Shown here: positions 26,335 through 39,230 of the stretch, in pieces
Position numbering within the stretch: position 1 is the first letter of the stretch
Layout: the number at the start of each line of letters is the position of its first letter
Notes under the pieces: generated by a model
Told to the model about the DNA's origin: nothing
What the model saw: the letters and a program-made list of their open reading frames with translations, nothing else
Databases searched by the model: none
Position numbers and translations under genes: made by a program
Assembly: GCA_016801845.1 (NCBI GenBank)
Contig: CM028918.1
Span: forward strand, 14,473,501 to 14,537,500
Direction of reading: 5' to 3'
DNA: 64,000 nt
Source of the DNA: Polydactylus sextarius
Taxonomy: Eukaryota > Chordata > Actinopteri > Polynemidae

Positions 26335-27364
26335 CAAATGGTATAAAGGACAAAAAAAGTGAGAGAAAAGACCAGTTACTTATAAATGATCATTAATTTT
26401 TTCAGTCAGCAGTTCCTGTACATCATGTGAAACAATTTGTTCAGCATTGTCTTACATTTCCTATTGTTTTCATAGAAATTCAGCTGTTGAATGCAATTCA
26501 TGCTTTGATCCCCAAGAATACCTTTGGGGATTAAAAAAATGCTGAAGTTTTAGAGGACAGTCATAAAGCTGTTTTATGTTGAGGCTTATGAGAGGTAGTC
26601 AGATTCCCATGGGATTCTTTTAAATTTAACAAAAGATTTGTAGACACAGTTTACCATAAAGGTTCCATGTCCTGTTTCATGGCCCACTCAGTTTATAGTC
26701 ACCCTAAATAATATATCTTATTGATAACATCATTCTGTCCCCCCTGTGACCTCTTCTTATAGCTTTTATTCTTCAATATGTGTTTGTTACTGTTATTGAA
26801 GTCTGCATTGAGTTAATACCCCTTTGCTTTATTTCAACTCAATTTCTGCTCATTGTGGTGTCCGATATGTTTGGTTAACCACCTGATGAAATGTAAAAAC
26901 GACAGTAAGTCTCTTTTATTAAAACTTCACAGTGCAGCTTATGACTGACATGTGGATCAGAAGACAGACGGATGGATGGACACTGGACATTTTCCTCTGT
27001 TGTAATTAGCTCTAACATAGTCTGTGATTAAGTACAGGAGAGATGTGAGATGAAGTTGTTTAAACTGGCACTTAAACATAGAAGGATCAGTGTTGTTACG
27101 TTTCCAGCAGTGAGAGGTAATTTGAGTCTTTGCCGTATTTGTATCATCACTTCAGAGTTGTTATACTGGTTTGTGCAGAAGCATGCTGATTATTTAAATT
27201 AGCCCCTTCAAAACCTTAAAAGAAGTAACGTCAAGTGAAGTGTGATACTACTGGGCTTGTACTTGGCTTTGATATGTGAGTATGAAAGCACAGTTTGAAC
27301 TACGTAACCTAATGTGTTCTGGCTTTGAACAGATTTTATTGGCACTTTCGATCAGGGGTGTCAG

Positions 27365-27386
27365 AAAAAAAAAAAAAAAAAAAAAA
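27365..27386. repeat. Poly(A) tract
   Basis: Twenty-two consecutive A residues. No retroposed gene or SINE could be recognised upstream. Confidence 0.9.
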
Positions 27387-28839
27387 TCAATGCAGTTGAG
27401 TATTGAAATGTTAGGTTTTGTAAAATTGTACCAATTCTCATAGTTCAAATGGAGATTCATTTTCCCAGATAGCAAAAATCATTACAGTTTTTGTAAAGTT
27501 TTGGAAGGATGTGCCCAAAATGTATATGGCCCGCATTAGGGGGCGCAAAAGAAAAAAACGAAAGGATGTCAAAACTCACCTCAAACCATTTATGGAGCAT
27601 AACTACCCAAAAAAGTGTCCAAAATAGAGAGCCAAAAGCCTTTACCTTGCTTACCTTTACTTTTTAAGTGGTGTGTTAAACCATAACTATGTCATAGTCA
27701 AACCAAACCTTCAACCTGCTTCCTCTGTAACTAAATTAATCCAAATATGCCAAATGTCTGCCAGACTACAGCCAGAATCATTGCTATCTGAGAATTGTGT
27801 TGTGTTTAAATTCCCATCCAATAAACAGCAGAATTTTGACTGAGACGGGATGTGGCATAAAGACACTGCTAACTTTACCATTAGCATACCTTGATCACTG
27901 TCATGGATGAATTATGGATAAATGTGAAAGACTTAGACCAGGTCCTGTAGCATAACAAGCTGTAGCTTTATTCAAAGAAGGTGTGAAGGAGATCAGTGTC
28001 TAGATCACACCTAGCAAGACACCATTCTGATGTACAGCTGCAGCTTGTGCTAAATGAGTAGATCTTCCTCAAGTCAATCTTGACCACGTTCACTGACTGA
28101 ACTTCCCACCAACTTTTGCTCACACAACTAAAATAACTCGGTCAACGCTCAGTGTGAATCCTCTCAGTCTTGTAGAGAACAGAGACTTTTGTGAAAAAAA
28201 AAAAAAAAAAAAAAGTATAAATACATTGGATGTTTAATACAACATGCCCTCCTCATAACACATCGCTGTGGCTAAGAGTTGAGCGAAGAGGTAAAATCAA
28301 AAGTACAGGAATCTCTCAGCTCAGCATGTGTGGTACAGCCACACAGGACAGAACAGACAGTATTACATATACAGTATGTGTGTAGGTGTGGGTGAAACCC
28401 TGCCTGTTCTGAATTTGAATCTGGCAAGGTGTTTTATTTCATTTTTGATTTCATTTTTTCCTGACAGGCAAATGTTAATTCCTTTGCTCAGATTGCACAA
28501 ACAGTAGTGCATATGGCAGCATATTTTGTTTTCCATACTGAACTAGTGTTCCTAAAATTACATTTGAAAATATATTGATTTTGAACCCCTGTATTACGAT
28601 ACATATGGCATTGCCAGATTCCTGCCACACAGTCCTTCTATCATACAGGACATGAAAATGCACTGTATAAGAAGTAGAAAAGAGAGGCTTTTTTTTTTTT
28701 TTTAATGTTTTAATCAATTTAAAGAAACAATGTCAATTTAGTGTTGTGATTTATTGTTGTCACTGAAGTCACTTAATTAAAAAACCACATGTCATCTTGT
28801 TCACCATATCGTCAAATTTGCCTGTGAAGAGCAAAGACA

Positions 28840-28873
28840 CCCCCCCCCCCCACCCCCCCCCCCCCCCTCCCCC
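28840..28873. repeat. Poly(C) tract, 34 nt with two interruptions
   Basis: Nearly pure C with one A and one T, so the minus strand is a G-run capable of forming a G-quadruplex. Such a tract is also prone to length errors in assembly. Confidence 0.9.
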
Positions 28874-30543
28874 AAAAGCCTTTTTCATCTGTCTTCATTC
28901 ATCTCACTCTGGCTCATGTTAGCGTTCAATTATCTCTTCACAGTTTGTCTTCATTCTACTTGAGGAGATTTAAAGGATGGGATGAGAGTGACTGAGATCG
29001 AGGCAGAGGATGACATGGACTGAGTGATGATGAATAAGAAACAGAAGTGGAGAGAAGTGGTTACAGAAACAATGAGGGCGTAAAACAAGGAGGACAGAAA
29101 CACTAAACCTGTATCTTTAGTGGTTTGTTTGTGTGATCGACTGAAAATGCCAACAATCATATGGACTTAGATATTCTCACACTGTGTGGGGGCTTAATGG
29201 AGAAATCTGCTTTATTAGAGCTTGGTTTTCTAAGAAATTAAATTTTTGAATGATTCATTTGATTTCAAAATTTAGTCTGTAAGCACAGCAGTAGTTTGCC
29301 TTGTGGTCAACACATGCTGTTCTTAAATTTCACTATCAACCTGAATTTCAAAGCAGCGCTGATCAGATCACTGAAGCCTCTGGGAGGCAGTGTGTATAAG
29401 CATTTCATGTTCTTCGCTGTAGATTGGGAAAAATTGCCAACAAAGATATGGCTGTTTGCCAACTTTGTAAAAAAAAAAAAGCAGCTGCATTTACACTATG
29501 TGAGTTTGGATTGTTTGACATTAAAGCCGTCAGTCATGAGAGAACTTAGAAAAGTCTTTGACTGTAGATCCAATACTGTGGTCTTAGATCACATTGAGTC
29601 ACATCCATTGACAGCTGTTTTGGGGCCTTGGTGACCATAGACGGGTCTACAGTGAAATTCACTGCGTGTCAGAAATCTGGAATCAAATACTCACAGTTTG
29701 ACTGCTGTTGCTTGGAAAGACGTCTTCAAAAACAGATCAACATGATATGTATGCACTCTCCACTCTCGCTTGCCACTACCTCCTCTTCCTATGGAAATGT
29801 CACCATTGTGGGCAAAACTTGTTTATTGTTCTGCTGAATTTCCAAGATGTCTGAGAAATGTGGATGAATGACGTGAGCTGGTGACGTTACCTCTGCTTGT
29901 GTCTGATTGTTTCTTTCTGTTTTCAACATAAAACTACAATTCATAGCACAATGCAACATGCCTTAAATCAATACTATAGGCTCTGATACTGATTGCCAAC
30001 CTGGGTTTCATTACCTCTCCAATATTAAGCGGCATTTGCTCAATAATGACAACACATATGAGAATTTTGGCTCTAGCTTAACAGGAAAGTCACCAAGAAA
30101 CAGTGACATAAAGGTAACTATAGTTATAGACTTCATCCTTTTTGGGCTCTTATCCTCAGAAGCATATAACAAGTCAATATATATCATGATTATTTTTTTA
30201 GTATGAGTCCCTGGATCATACCATAAGTATCGACTATGGACCATAGAATAAAGAATTCATCCAAACTTGATTTTTCTTAAAAAAATTGACAGGCCCATCA
30301 GCTTTTACCACATCCGTTTGATTTACAGTTAAAAGGTTTGTACACTACAGCAGCTTTTTGCTGCCTGTAATGGAGGGTTCAGGTATAGCAGCATGCTAGA
30401 GTTACTGTCTACAGCGTAGAACAGGGGGAATGTGGAGATGACATTTCCCCGCGGCCTGTCTGCCCTCGACGGACACTGTTTCGCTCCAATCAGCAGATCA
30501 AGACCTGATCACTTTACATAGGGCTGTATTGTAACTACTGTAA

Positions 30544-30544
<1 letters not shown>

Positions 30545-30595
<51 letters not shown>
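30545..30595. repeat. (CA)n microsatellite
   Basis: About 25 uninterrupted CA units. Confidence 0.95.
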
Positions 30596-30598
<3 letters not shown>

Positions 30599-31007
30599 TA
30601 GCTAGGTCTGGGTCAGAAGCAGATATGCTGGAGTCTGCTGCCCATCATAGCTGCATTGATTTCCTTTCTCCCTCGTCAGGCTGTCTTGTCAACAGACTCC
30701 TCCGAGCATGGAAGATGAATTATTCACAGGACAGCTCTGCCAGGATCTGTAAATAAATACTTAACTAATATTGGCCCCCATAACCCACAGGTTTCTGCTT
30801 ACTGTGAGGAGGGTTTGAGGGGGGAAAGGAAATCGGTCCTAAATATATGTTTTCCGTCATCTACGTGGAAACCTGTTAAGTGCTTGATAGCTGACTTATT
30901 TGTGGTGATCTCAGGCCACAGTGGCATTTTTTCGCCTTGCATATATCTGAAGCCTAACTAGGATTTTATCAGGAGAAGACTATACTTTCTTTAATTAAAT
31001 CATAAAT

Positions 31008-31215
31008 TAGCGCTGTTGCCTCACAGCAAGCAGGGTCTTTCTGTATGGAGTTCTCCCCATGTCTGCGTGGGTTTCCTCTGGGAGCTCCAGTTTCCTCCCA
31101 CCACCAAAAATATGTAACAATAGGGATAGGTGAATTGAGTATACTAAATTGCCCATAGGTCTGGATGTGAGTGCGACCCTGAGTACGGGATAAAGGGGTA
31201 GAAAATGGATGGATT
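31008..31215 (+). mobile_element. Truncated teleost tRNA-type SINE
   Basis: The segment begins GCGCTGTTGCCTCACAGCAA, which is the 3' part of the tRNA-like head of a SINE very common in teleosts. It continues with GTCTGCGTGGGTTTCCTC, the family wording GCTCCAGTTTCCTCCCACC, then AAATTGCCCATAGGT, and ends with GAAAATGGATGGATTGA, the typical tail. The first part of the tRNA head and an internal segment of the body are missing. It is non-coding and needs a partner LINE to move. Confidence 0.8.
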
Positions 31216-33351
31216 GACCTATGGGAAGTGTTTTGTTGGTTTGTTAAGTAGATTTTACTTAAATTTTACTGACTAGATTTCTGTGCTTAAATGTGATTAA
31301 TTAATTCTTCTTTCAACATTATTTTTGTCACTTGCATTATGGGTTTTGTATCCATCAAAATGGCAGATTTTTTTGGCTGTCTCTGGAGGAGCTTTTAACA
31401 TTTGACTGTTCTTATTAGTCTGTTATGATAGTGAGTGTGTGAACCTCATTTATTTACTTAAATCATTTTAGACATCAGTGTAATGTGTAGTGTCCATATA
31501 GCCTGCGTTAAGCACAAAAAAGCACAAAAATAAAAATCACAAGTATTATTAGGTTTTATCTGACAAACAGTGAGACATGGCTTCCACTGTTGTAAACATG
31601 TATATCAAATTAAAAGAGGCATTTTGTGATGCCAGATCGAGCAAAAACAATAAACACCAAGAACATAACCTCATCGGACTGTCTGAGGAGTAGCTCTAAT
31701 TACACTAATGGACACTGCCTGAAAGTATCTGTGTATTTTTAGACAGATCTACAGGAAAATCCTCTCAGAGGGGATATGTTCATAATATGTGTGAATACTA
31801 CACCAGCAATGTCTGCACTTTTCGTTTAATCTTTGTTCTATATGATAATGATGCAAAACCACAAGTTGACATCTGGATGTGACAACGATACTGTGAGCGT
31901 GACAAGTTTGACGTCTCATAATACATTAATAACATGCTGATCAGTAACAGCGTAGAATGTAACTTTACCTTGGAAAAATCATTCTGTCCCATGCTGGAAG
32001 TCTTCACCCACACAGAGATACTGTGAAATAAAGCATATCACTTTGACACATCGCAGCGAGTGGCCATGTGCTCGCACCAGTGGCTGTGGCACCAGTTCAA
32101 AGCACAGCCACTTTCCCTTTTAGAGACAGCACTCTGAAAAAGGTCAAGCAGAAGTGTCAGAGCCCCGTGATGTTTTTCATAGGCCTCTGATTCCTTCACC
32201 TCAACATATTTTGTCCATTTATTCTGCTTATCTGTCTTCCTGCATATGTCTATTTTGTATGCACCCAGAGGGAGAGGGAGAGGACTATTCCAGTTCAATA
32301 AAACTTGCTATAAAAAATCCTCCTCAGCAACATTGTTCTTAGCCTCCTGGATCCCTATAACCTAATAAATCTTAAGCATCGAGTTATAAATACTTTAATT
32401 ACTTTGTTTCACTACACGTTTTAAAAGCAACATACGATATGTGGGCCACTAGGGATCCCACCCCTCTATGAACACCCCTACCTCACCCCTTTGGCAGTAG
32501 ATTCCCTCCTGAGTAGCTTTTAATCGAGTGGGATAAATGAACAAGTCAGATTGTTTTAATTTAACAAGGGGGCGGTCATGTTATGATTGCCACGCTTCAT
32601 AGCTTTAATCCTGCAGTGCGAAGCAGCAGGTCGTCACCCCGATTTGCGACTGTCTCTCATTTTTACGAGCTTTTGATTAAAACATCTGCCATGTGGCGTT
32701 TGCTGCACGTAATGAGGTTTGTAATAAGATCAGGCTGCATGACACCGGGATCACAGCTTTTTTTTCTTCTTCTGTTACCAGGCGTCTTTCGTCTGTAAAG
32801 TCTTTGATGTGAGCACACACTTGTTTCTCTCGCTGTGTGGCTCTGGTAGGCTTGACAGAAGAAAAGGAGTCGTCTCGTTACCTCTGTCTGTTCAGTTTGT
32901 CACTTTATCATTTAACTGTGGTCATTGTAAAGAAGCTGAAAAGAAAATCCTGGTAACATGTTTCACTCACTACTTACTCTTACTGTTACGTTTGCACTGT
33001 TTTTGTATGTGCACGTGTTTATCTGCTTGTATGTTTTGTTGTATTCTTATTTTTTTCTCTCAGTTTGCTTGGCTTCATATTTTTGAAGCTAAAACTGTAA
33101 TTCAGCATGTTTTTCTTTTTACTTGATAAATGACTTAAACATAAATTGCTGTTGATAAATTTTCTTATGAGTATATGATCCATGTCCGTGTGGCTGCTGC
33201 CTCCACACCAGCTTAACCAAAGGTGTCATTTATAGATTTCCCAGTCATTTTTCCACCACTGCATCTACAGCACTAGAGGGCTGCTTGTGTTGGGATGTGT
33301 TGCTTTCACTGCACAGCTGGTGTAGAAAAACTGTTAAAAGGCTTTTCTCTC

Positions 33352-33374
33352 TTTTTTTTTTTTTTTTTTTTTTT
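33352..33374. repeat. Poly(T) tract
   Basis: Twenty-three T residues, 36 bp before a (CA)n tract. Confidence 0.9.
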
Positions 33375-33402
33375 ATGTTTCACATGCCAGCACAAACCCC
33401 TC

Positions 33403-33409
<7 letters not shown>

Positions 33410-33445
<36 letters not shown>
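33410..33445. repeat. (CA)n microsatellite
   Basis: About 18 CA units, bounded by CCACCC and CGCACG. Confidence 0.95.
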
Positions 33446-33449
<4 letters not shown>

Positions 33450-36400
33450 GCTAAGCTATACACGTCCCTCTGGTAGCTCCTCACTGGGTCATGTATGGCG
33501 CTGACAGCTGAGAGTGACGACAGCAATTTTATGAAGCTCAGTCAAAACGGAAAGCGGAATCAAAACTGTCGTTCAACTTTTAATGGACTTACTTAGCAGG
33601 GGAGGCTGGATATGAATCTATTTCTGTATGTGTGTTGTAACTTGAGGCTTCAGCCTGAACTCAGCTGAAGCGGAACAGTGGACGTAACACAACAAAACAA
33701 GAATGACTCATTAGTCCACCTCTGACACAGTATTTCTTTACAATGCAAAGAGGCCCACTCTTTGTAAAGTAATTAATTTTTACTCAGCAGAGTGCATTTT
33801 GAAGTCATCTCCCCACTTTTGATTTATCTAATGTATTTGTTAATATCATCTTCAAACAGGAAATTCATGTTTACTGCAGTTACCTTGTCATTTGAAAGCT
33901 CCTACTCAAAAAAACTTCATTCATTCACAGACTGAGTTGAGGCACTTGACCATTAACTTGGTTTTTGACACTTCGTACTCATCAAAAAAGCTTTTCATTT
34001 TTCCCTGTCTGACCTTTCTTCATATGAAACTAATTGTGGTCTTGGCCTTATAGATCTTAACCTGCAATTTTTATCTTGCGTAACAGGAAGAACCCGTAGG
34101 AGGATGTTTATACTTAAGAAGATCCCCCTATGTCCACAGATCCACCAGTGTTGAGCCAAACTGTAACTATTTTAACTTATAAACACAACTTACAAAACTT
34201 GCTCATAAAAAAAGACCTCAGGATGCCTAAAGGGAAACAATAAAGCACATTTTATTCCAATCTGCAATGCAGTGGAAAAGAAAAACTGAATATTTGAAGG
34301 GACATGAAGATATTTTTGATATGTTTGTTGATATCCACTGTGTACATCTGTCTGTTTTCAAGCCCAGGTGCCTGTCTGTGTTACATGTGTCAGGCTCTCA
34401 GTCAGTCTGTCAGTCTGTCAGCTGTCTGGCTGTCAAACCGTCTGTTTCTCTGCTGTTGAGGAGAGTGAGGAGCAGAAAAATAAGAGCAAGAAAATGAGGG
34501 CTGAGAAACAATGAAGGACAAAGACGGAGGGGTTGGGGAATAAGGGAGGCGAGGGCAGAGAGAGAGAGAGCGCAGTAATAGCTCCCGGGGATTGTATCCA
34601 CATTTGACCACTACTGGGGAGATTGGTGACATCCACCATATTGATCAATGCGTTTAACACTGACACACACACACATCCAAGTACAATGTGATCCTGAAGC
34701 CACACTCTCCGTTTCAAACCTTGTATGCATTTATTGTCGCTCCTTCCATCTTAAACTTTCAGCTACTTACTTCTAATATTTCTTTCATTTTATTTGTGAT
34801 GCCATCATAACTTTTAACATTTGCTGTTGTTATTTACGTTCTCATGTTTTTAAGAGCAATCCTGAGGTGAGCTACAAAAACTACGAGTAAACTCATTCTT
34901 TTCTGGATGAAATAAAATGAAATGAAAGTTGCCTTCATTTGTAGAATTATGTTGGTCTAAGATGTTCAGGAGGTGTATCTGTATATAAAAGAAACTTAGT
35001 GTGACCTCAGCTACACCTAGCCAGACAAATATGTAATTATTGCACCAAAATATACGAACAGTCACACCACTTAAAATCACAAATAGGTGACAACACCATT
35101 TATGTTGCTACAGTTTGACAGGCATCGGTCATGATGGTAACATTGTCTTTTAAAAATAGGATCCTAAATATTGCAACAGAGAAGTAATAAACTGTTTCCT
35201 CTGGGTATATAACGAGTTTTATCTTGATGAAGCTGCAGCTTTTTCAGCACCATGGACAGCTCTGAAAGCCCCCACCTGTTAAGAGGAGAACACATTCAGA
35301 TCTCTAGTCTGTGTTATCGATAACGTAATTATGAGTGTGGAGATAGACATGGAGAAGTTCTGGTTGGAAAATGAGGAGAGGTTTGTGCTCAAGGAACTAA
35401 AAACTAAACCATTAGAGCATAAGGCCGCTACATATTTTATAATAACAGTGTGTTTGCTAGTGTTGATAATAATAGTAACATCAACATCATCTTCTTTTAT
35501 TTCTCAACATACACAATTTGATCAATAAATAAGCAGTTCACATCCTTATTTACAGCTGAACAAAAATCAAATGTGATATTCTCCATTTGATTTTTTTCCC
35601 CTTAGCGTATACTTTGTGAAATATCAGTTTAATAAAAGTGTTAAGTCTCTTTTAAAAGTGGTGATATATATCTCTTGCACTAAAACAGCTGTAACTCTCA
35701 TGACAATTATTTTAGTACATTAACTATCACTATATCCATCACCTGAAGTGCGAGTGCATTAGTTTGAGCTCTGTAAAAAAAAAAAAAAAAGTCTTTTAAG
35801 TGTTATACCACTGTTATTTGTTATTTTTAGATAATATTATTAAACACAAACACAAGGTCAGATTATATGAAAATCTATATTCTCAACGTCTGTGTCCAGG
35901 AGATACAGTACATTCGGAAAGTTTTTTTTTTTTTACATTACTTGGAGAAGTATAACATTTGGTCTTGTGGGTGTTGACGGATTAATTACTTTTTTATTTG
36001 GAGAAAGTTGAGTTAGAGAGGAGGGGGAGTAGATAGATGGTAAAATGAAAGACGGCAGTGATAACTGGGCTGATTCTGCTGCTGGTGTGTTTGTCAAAAA
36101 GCTTTTATGACTGATGACATGTTTTTTTTTTTACACATCTCGTCCACTATTACATTTTTACTGTAACCACAATCTTCATTACAATCAAGCAGATTTGTTA
36201 TCATGTTGAAAATTAAACTCACTAAAGGTTTGATTGATTATTACTCTGTGCAGGATCATATTTTCCCTCTGAAAAAGAAATGCAAAAAAGGTTGGCCAGA
36301 AAGACACTGCAGCACCTGTGTCTGTTGAGGGTTTTCTGAAAACCACATGATTATTATTATTACACCTGATCTTCATCCACTGGGTCAACAGCTTATGAAT

Positions 36401-38764
36401 GGTGAGAGTATGTAATGTGAGGAAGTGAGGTGGGAGTCACCTGACTCTCCGATGTGGCTGGATTCATATCGACTGAACTGTCATTGAGACATACAGACCT
36501 CTCATGCATTTGATATGCAGATGTCAGGATCTACACAACCGTCTCTCTTCTCTCTCTCTCTCTCTCTGGTGTGGTGAAGCCTCCTCATATATTAATGACG
36601 TGTCGATAAAGAGCTCTCCCATTACACCCGCACCCATCTGTAACCTTGCTGCTGATCTGTGTTTGTGTGTGTCTGCCCTCTGTCGTTCTCTTCTATTATT
36701 CACCACGTGTCTCTGTCTGGGAAGGCTTGTGTGTGAGGCCAGCAATCGCCTTTAGGTAAACAACCACTGCCAATGACACGAGTGACCCTCACACACACAC
36801 ACATATTACTTTCTAACCTCATCCCTTCTCTGACCACATCTCATTTCCGATCAATATGTTTTAAGTGAAGCCTCCAAACAAACTTTGTTTGGAGGGAGTG
36901 TGTGTGTGTGTGTGTGTGCATGTTGTATTATTTTAAAGGGAGACATGCAGGTGTCATTTTCAGCATTAGATTGTCTTCAGGCAATGGTGAAAAACATTCA
37001 TTATCCGTATCTTTGACACCCATTAGCTGGAGTAGGATTAGACAGAAGCAGGAAGCTTTACACACTCATCACGTGTGTAGCTTAACTGTCATTAATATAA
37101 CCCAGAAAAAACAAACAAACAAACAATTTCAAAGCTACTTATTTGATTGAATAAATCGAAATGCAAAAACAGATCTTGTTGGCAGTGGGATAAACAGGCA
37201 GCTGTTGTACTGAGAAGAGAATTTAAACATCTTTCAGCTCTTTGTTTTGGGTTTATACCCTGTTATCCAGCTACCGTAAACTACGCAGCACACTATTTGT
37301 TGGCATTTTGGTAACATCAAAAACTAAATCTCATTAAACTGTCATTATATAAGTAATAGTGATTTAATAATTGAATGATTCTTAGACATGTTCCTTTTGT
37401 TTTTTGTTATTTTCAGGCGTCTTTTCCCTGTGATTTCTGCAAACCTCAATCACCTTCATTAACAAAGACAGAAGGAAAGAAAATCCTCATTCTGAGTTAC
37501 ATATTAAGTGGAACGTCTAGTGCACAGCCACTGACGCTCTGCATTATGGGATGTAATTATCAGCTGAAATTCCATTATTGAGACAATGGTACTATTTTCT
37601 TATTTATCAGCCACTGATAAATTATGAATTCATTCAGTTAATCGAGTATCATTGTCCTATTTCCTTGCATTGATGCGGCAGTGAAACTTTTTTCTTTTCC
37701 TTCTCTAAACTCAATCCTCCACTTCTACTATGCCTCCACTTCCTCTCTTCACAGTTGAGAACTGTTTTTTTCCTGTAGTCTTGTAAGAGTCACAATTTAT
37801 GAAGAGAATCTTAAAAAAATACATTTGCGGTGATGATGTTGAACACACACATTAACAACTTTGGCTCATATTTACCAATCTGTTTTCTGATGCTTTATAT
37901 CGAACAATGTGAGATGTAAATAATCTGACATTGCCTTTTCTCTCTTTCTCTCCTGTTTCTGGACAAGGCTATCACACGCTGATGTTTCGATTTGTCCTGC
38001 AACTAGAGGAGAGACCAAACAAGGGAGCAGAATTTAGGGGACAAATAGGGTAAAACTATAGCACATCCCTTAGAGGGAATGGGAAGCTATTTCCTTTTAC
38101 AACCTTAATTTAAGCTGAGGCTGAAAATGTAAGCAGGTTTATAGTTTTACATTAAAATCTTGCTTTTTATAGCTCTAAGAAAAGCAGATGGAGTTGGGAA
38201 TTTTCCAAAGTAGTTTATGCACTGTTTCTGAGATTAAAACAGTCACTCTAATTTAGATCAGGAAATCTTGAATGGCAGCAGTATATCTAAGAATAACAAT
38301 GATGATGAATGATACCAAATGTTTTAATTGCAAACAATAATGACGCCTGTATATTTAAAACATCAGCATAAGCTTGCAAATAATAGGTAAATCTGCCCAA
38401 AGTAAAGTATTTACGTATAGACCGGTATAGTGGCTTATTTAAAGCTGTACTTTAATATATATTCACACCAGCTCAGCGTCCGAAAAGTGAGGATGCTCCT
38501 CATTTATTTATTTATTTTCATTTTGGGAGGGCAAAAATAAAAGCATCAGAGGGGGGAACAGGGATACCTGACTGTTCCTTTAGGAGATTAACCTGCAGTG
38601 AAACTTCAGTGGTGCATCAGCAAGAAGCTGCTGACTTTAAACTCAGCTCAACATATCATATTCTGTTTGTGGCTAAGTCCAGCCTCAGTGTGACCCAGGA
38701 GCACCCAGTCAGACTCCAAAAAGTCTGGCATCAAGCTTGACTGAGAAAAAACAAGCAAACAAAC

Positions 38765-38773
<9 letters not shown>

Positions 38774-38809
<36 letters not shown>
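38774..38809. repeat. Poly(A) tract, 36 nt
   Basis: Thirty-six uninterrupted A residues after an AAAC/AAC-rich stretch; the longest homopolymer in the window. No clear retroposon body lies upstream. Confidence 0.9.
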
Positions 38810-38811
<2 letters not shown>

Positions 38812-38938
38812 ACATTGTGGTTTTGCTTTGCTTGTAATTGTCATTGGAGTGATGTGTTGACCACCAACACAGTTTGTCTTATTTGCTCTTGGCAGCTTTT
38901 ATGTAACAATCTCTCTCTCTCTTTTGTAGAACATGTAT

Positions 38939-38980
38939 ACACACACACATATGTATGTATGTATGTATATATATATATAT
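38939..38980. repeat. (AC)n(ATGT)n(AT)n compound microsatellite
   Basis: ACACACAC, then four ATGT units, then AT repeats. Confidence 0.9.
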
Positions 38981-39230
38981 CACATACTTTTTAGAGGTGA
39001 ATCCTGCTAAATGGCATTGGAACATGTTCACAGTGAAAACACATGTCAAATTAATTCAAATTGTCACTTTAGTTAAATATAATTGAAACACAGCCAGAAA
39101 AAAAATGGTTTAGGAAAAGCAGTTGTACAGTGTTTAAAATAAATGATCATTTGTAGACAAGAGGACCAGCAACAAAGGAGCTCCTGTTCAAATACACTCA
39201 GAGACAATATCTTCTTTTTGCAATGTAATG

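Larger units (their letters stand above)
18100..31000. other. Intergenic or intronic DNA, no gene recognised
   Basis: Long AT-rich stretch with scattered short open frames that lack splice signals or recognisable translation. It holds the simple repeats, the possible enhancer at 22.0 kb and the LINE tail listed separately. Confidence 0.45.
31216..39200. other. Intergenic DNA, no gene recognised
   Basis: Open frames in 33.3-34.7 kb come from T-, CA- and CT-rich low-complexity sequence. The 65-codon frame at 35331-35528 starts with an acidic stretch and ends with a hydrophobic, serine-rich segment, but has no family resemblance or splice context. Nothing else was identified. Confidence 0.45.

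Noticed and set aside
29296..29634. 112-codon plus-strand open frame
   Set aside because: Contains a Lys run from an A tract, has no splice signals and no recognisable domain.
34402..34717. Overlapping Ser/Leu-rich minus-strand frames
   Set aside because: Low-complexity translation of a purine-rich stretch open in several frames.
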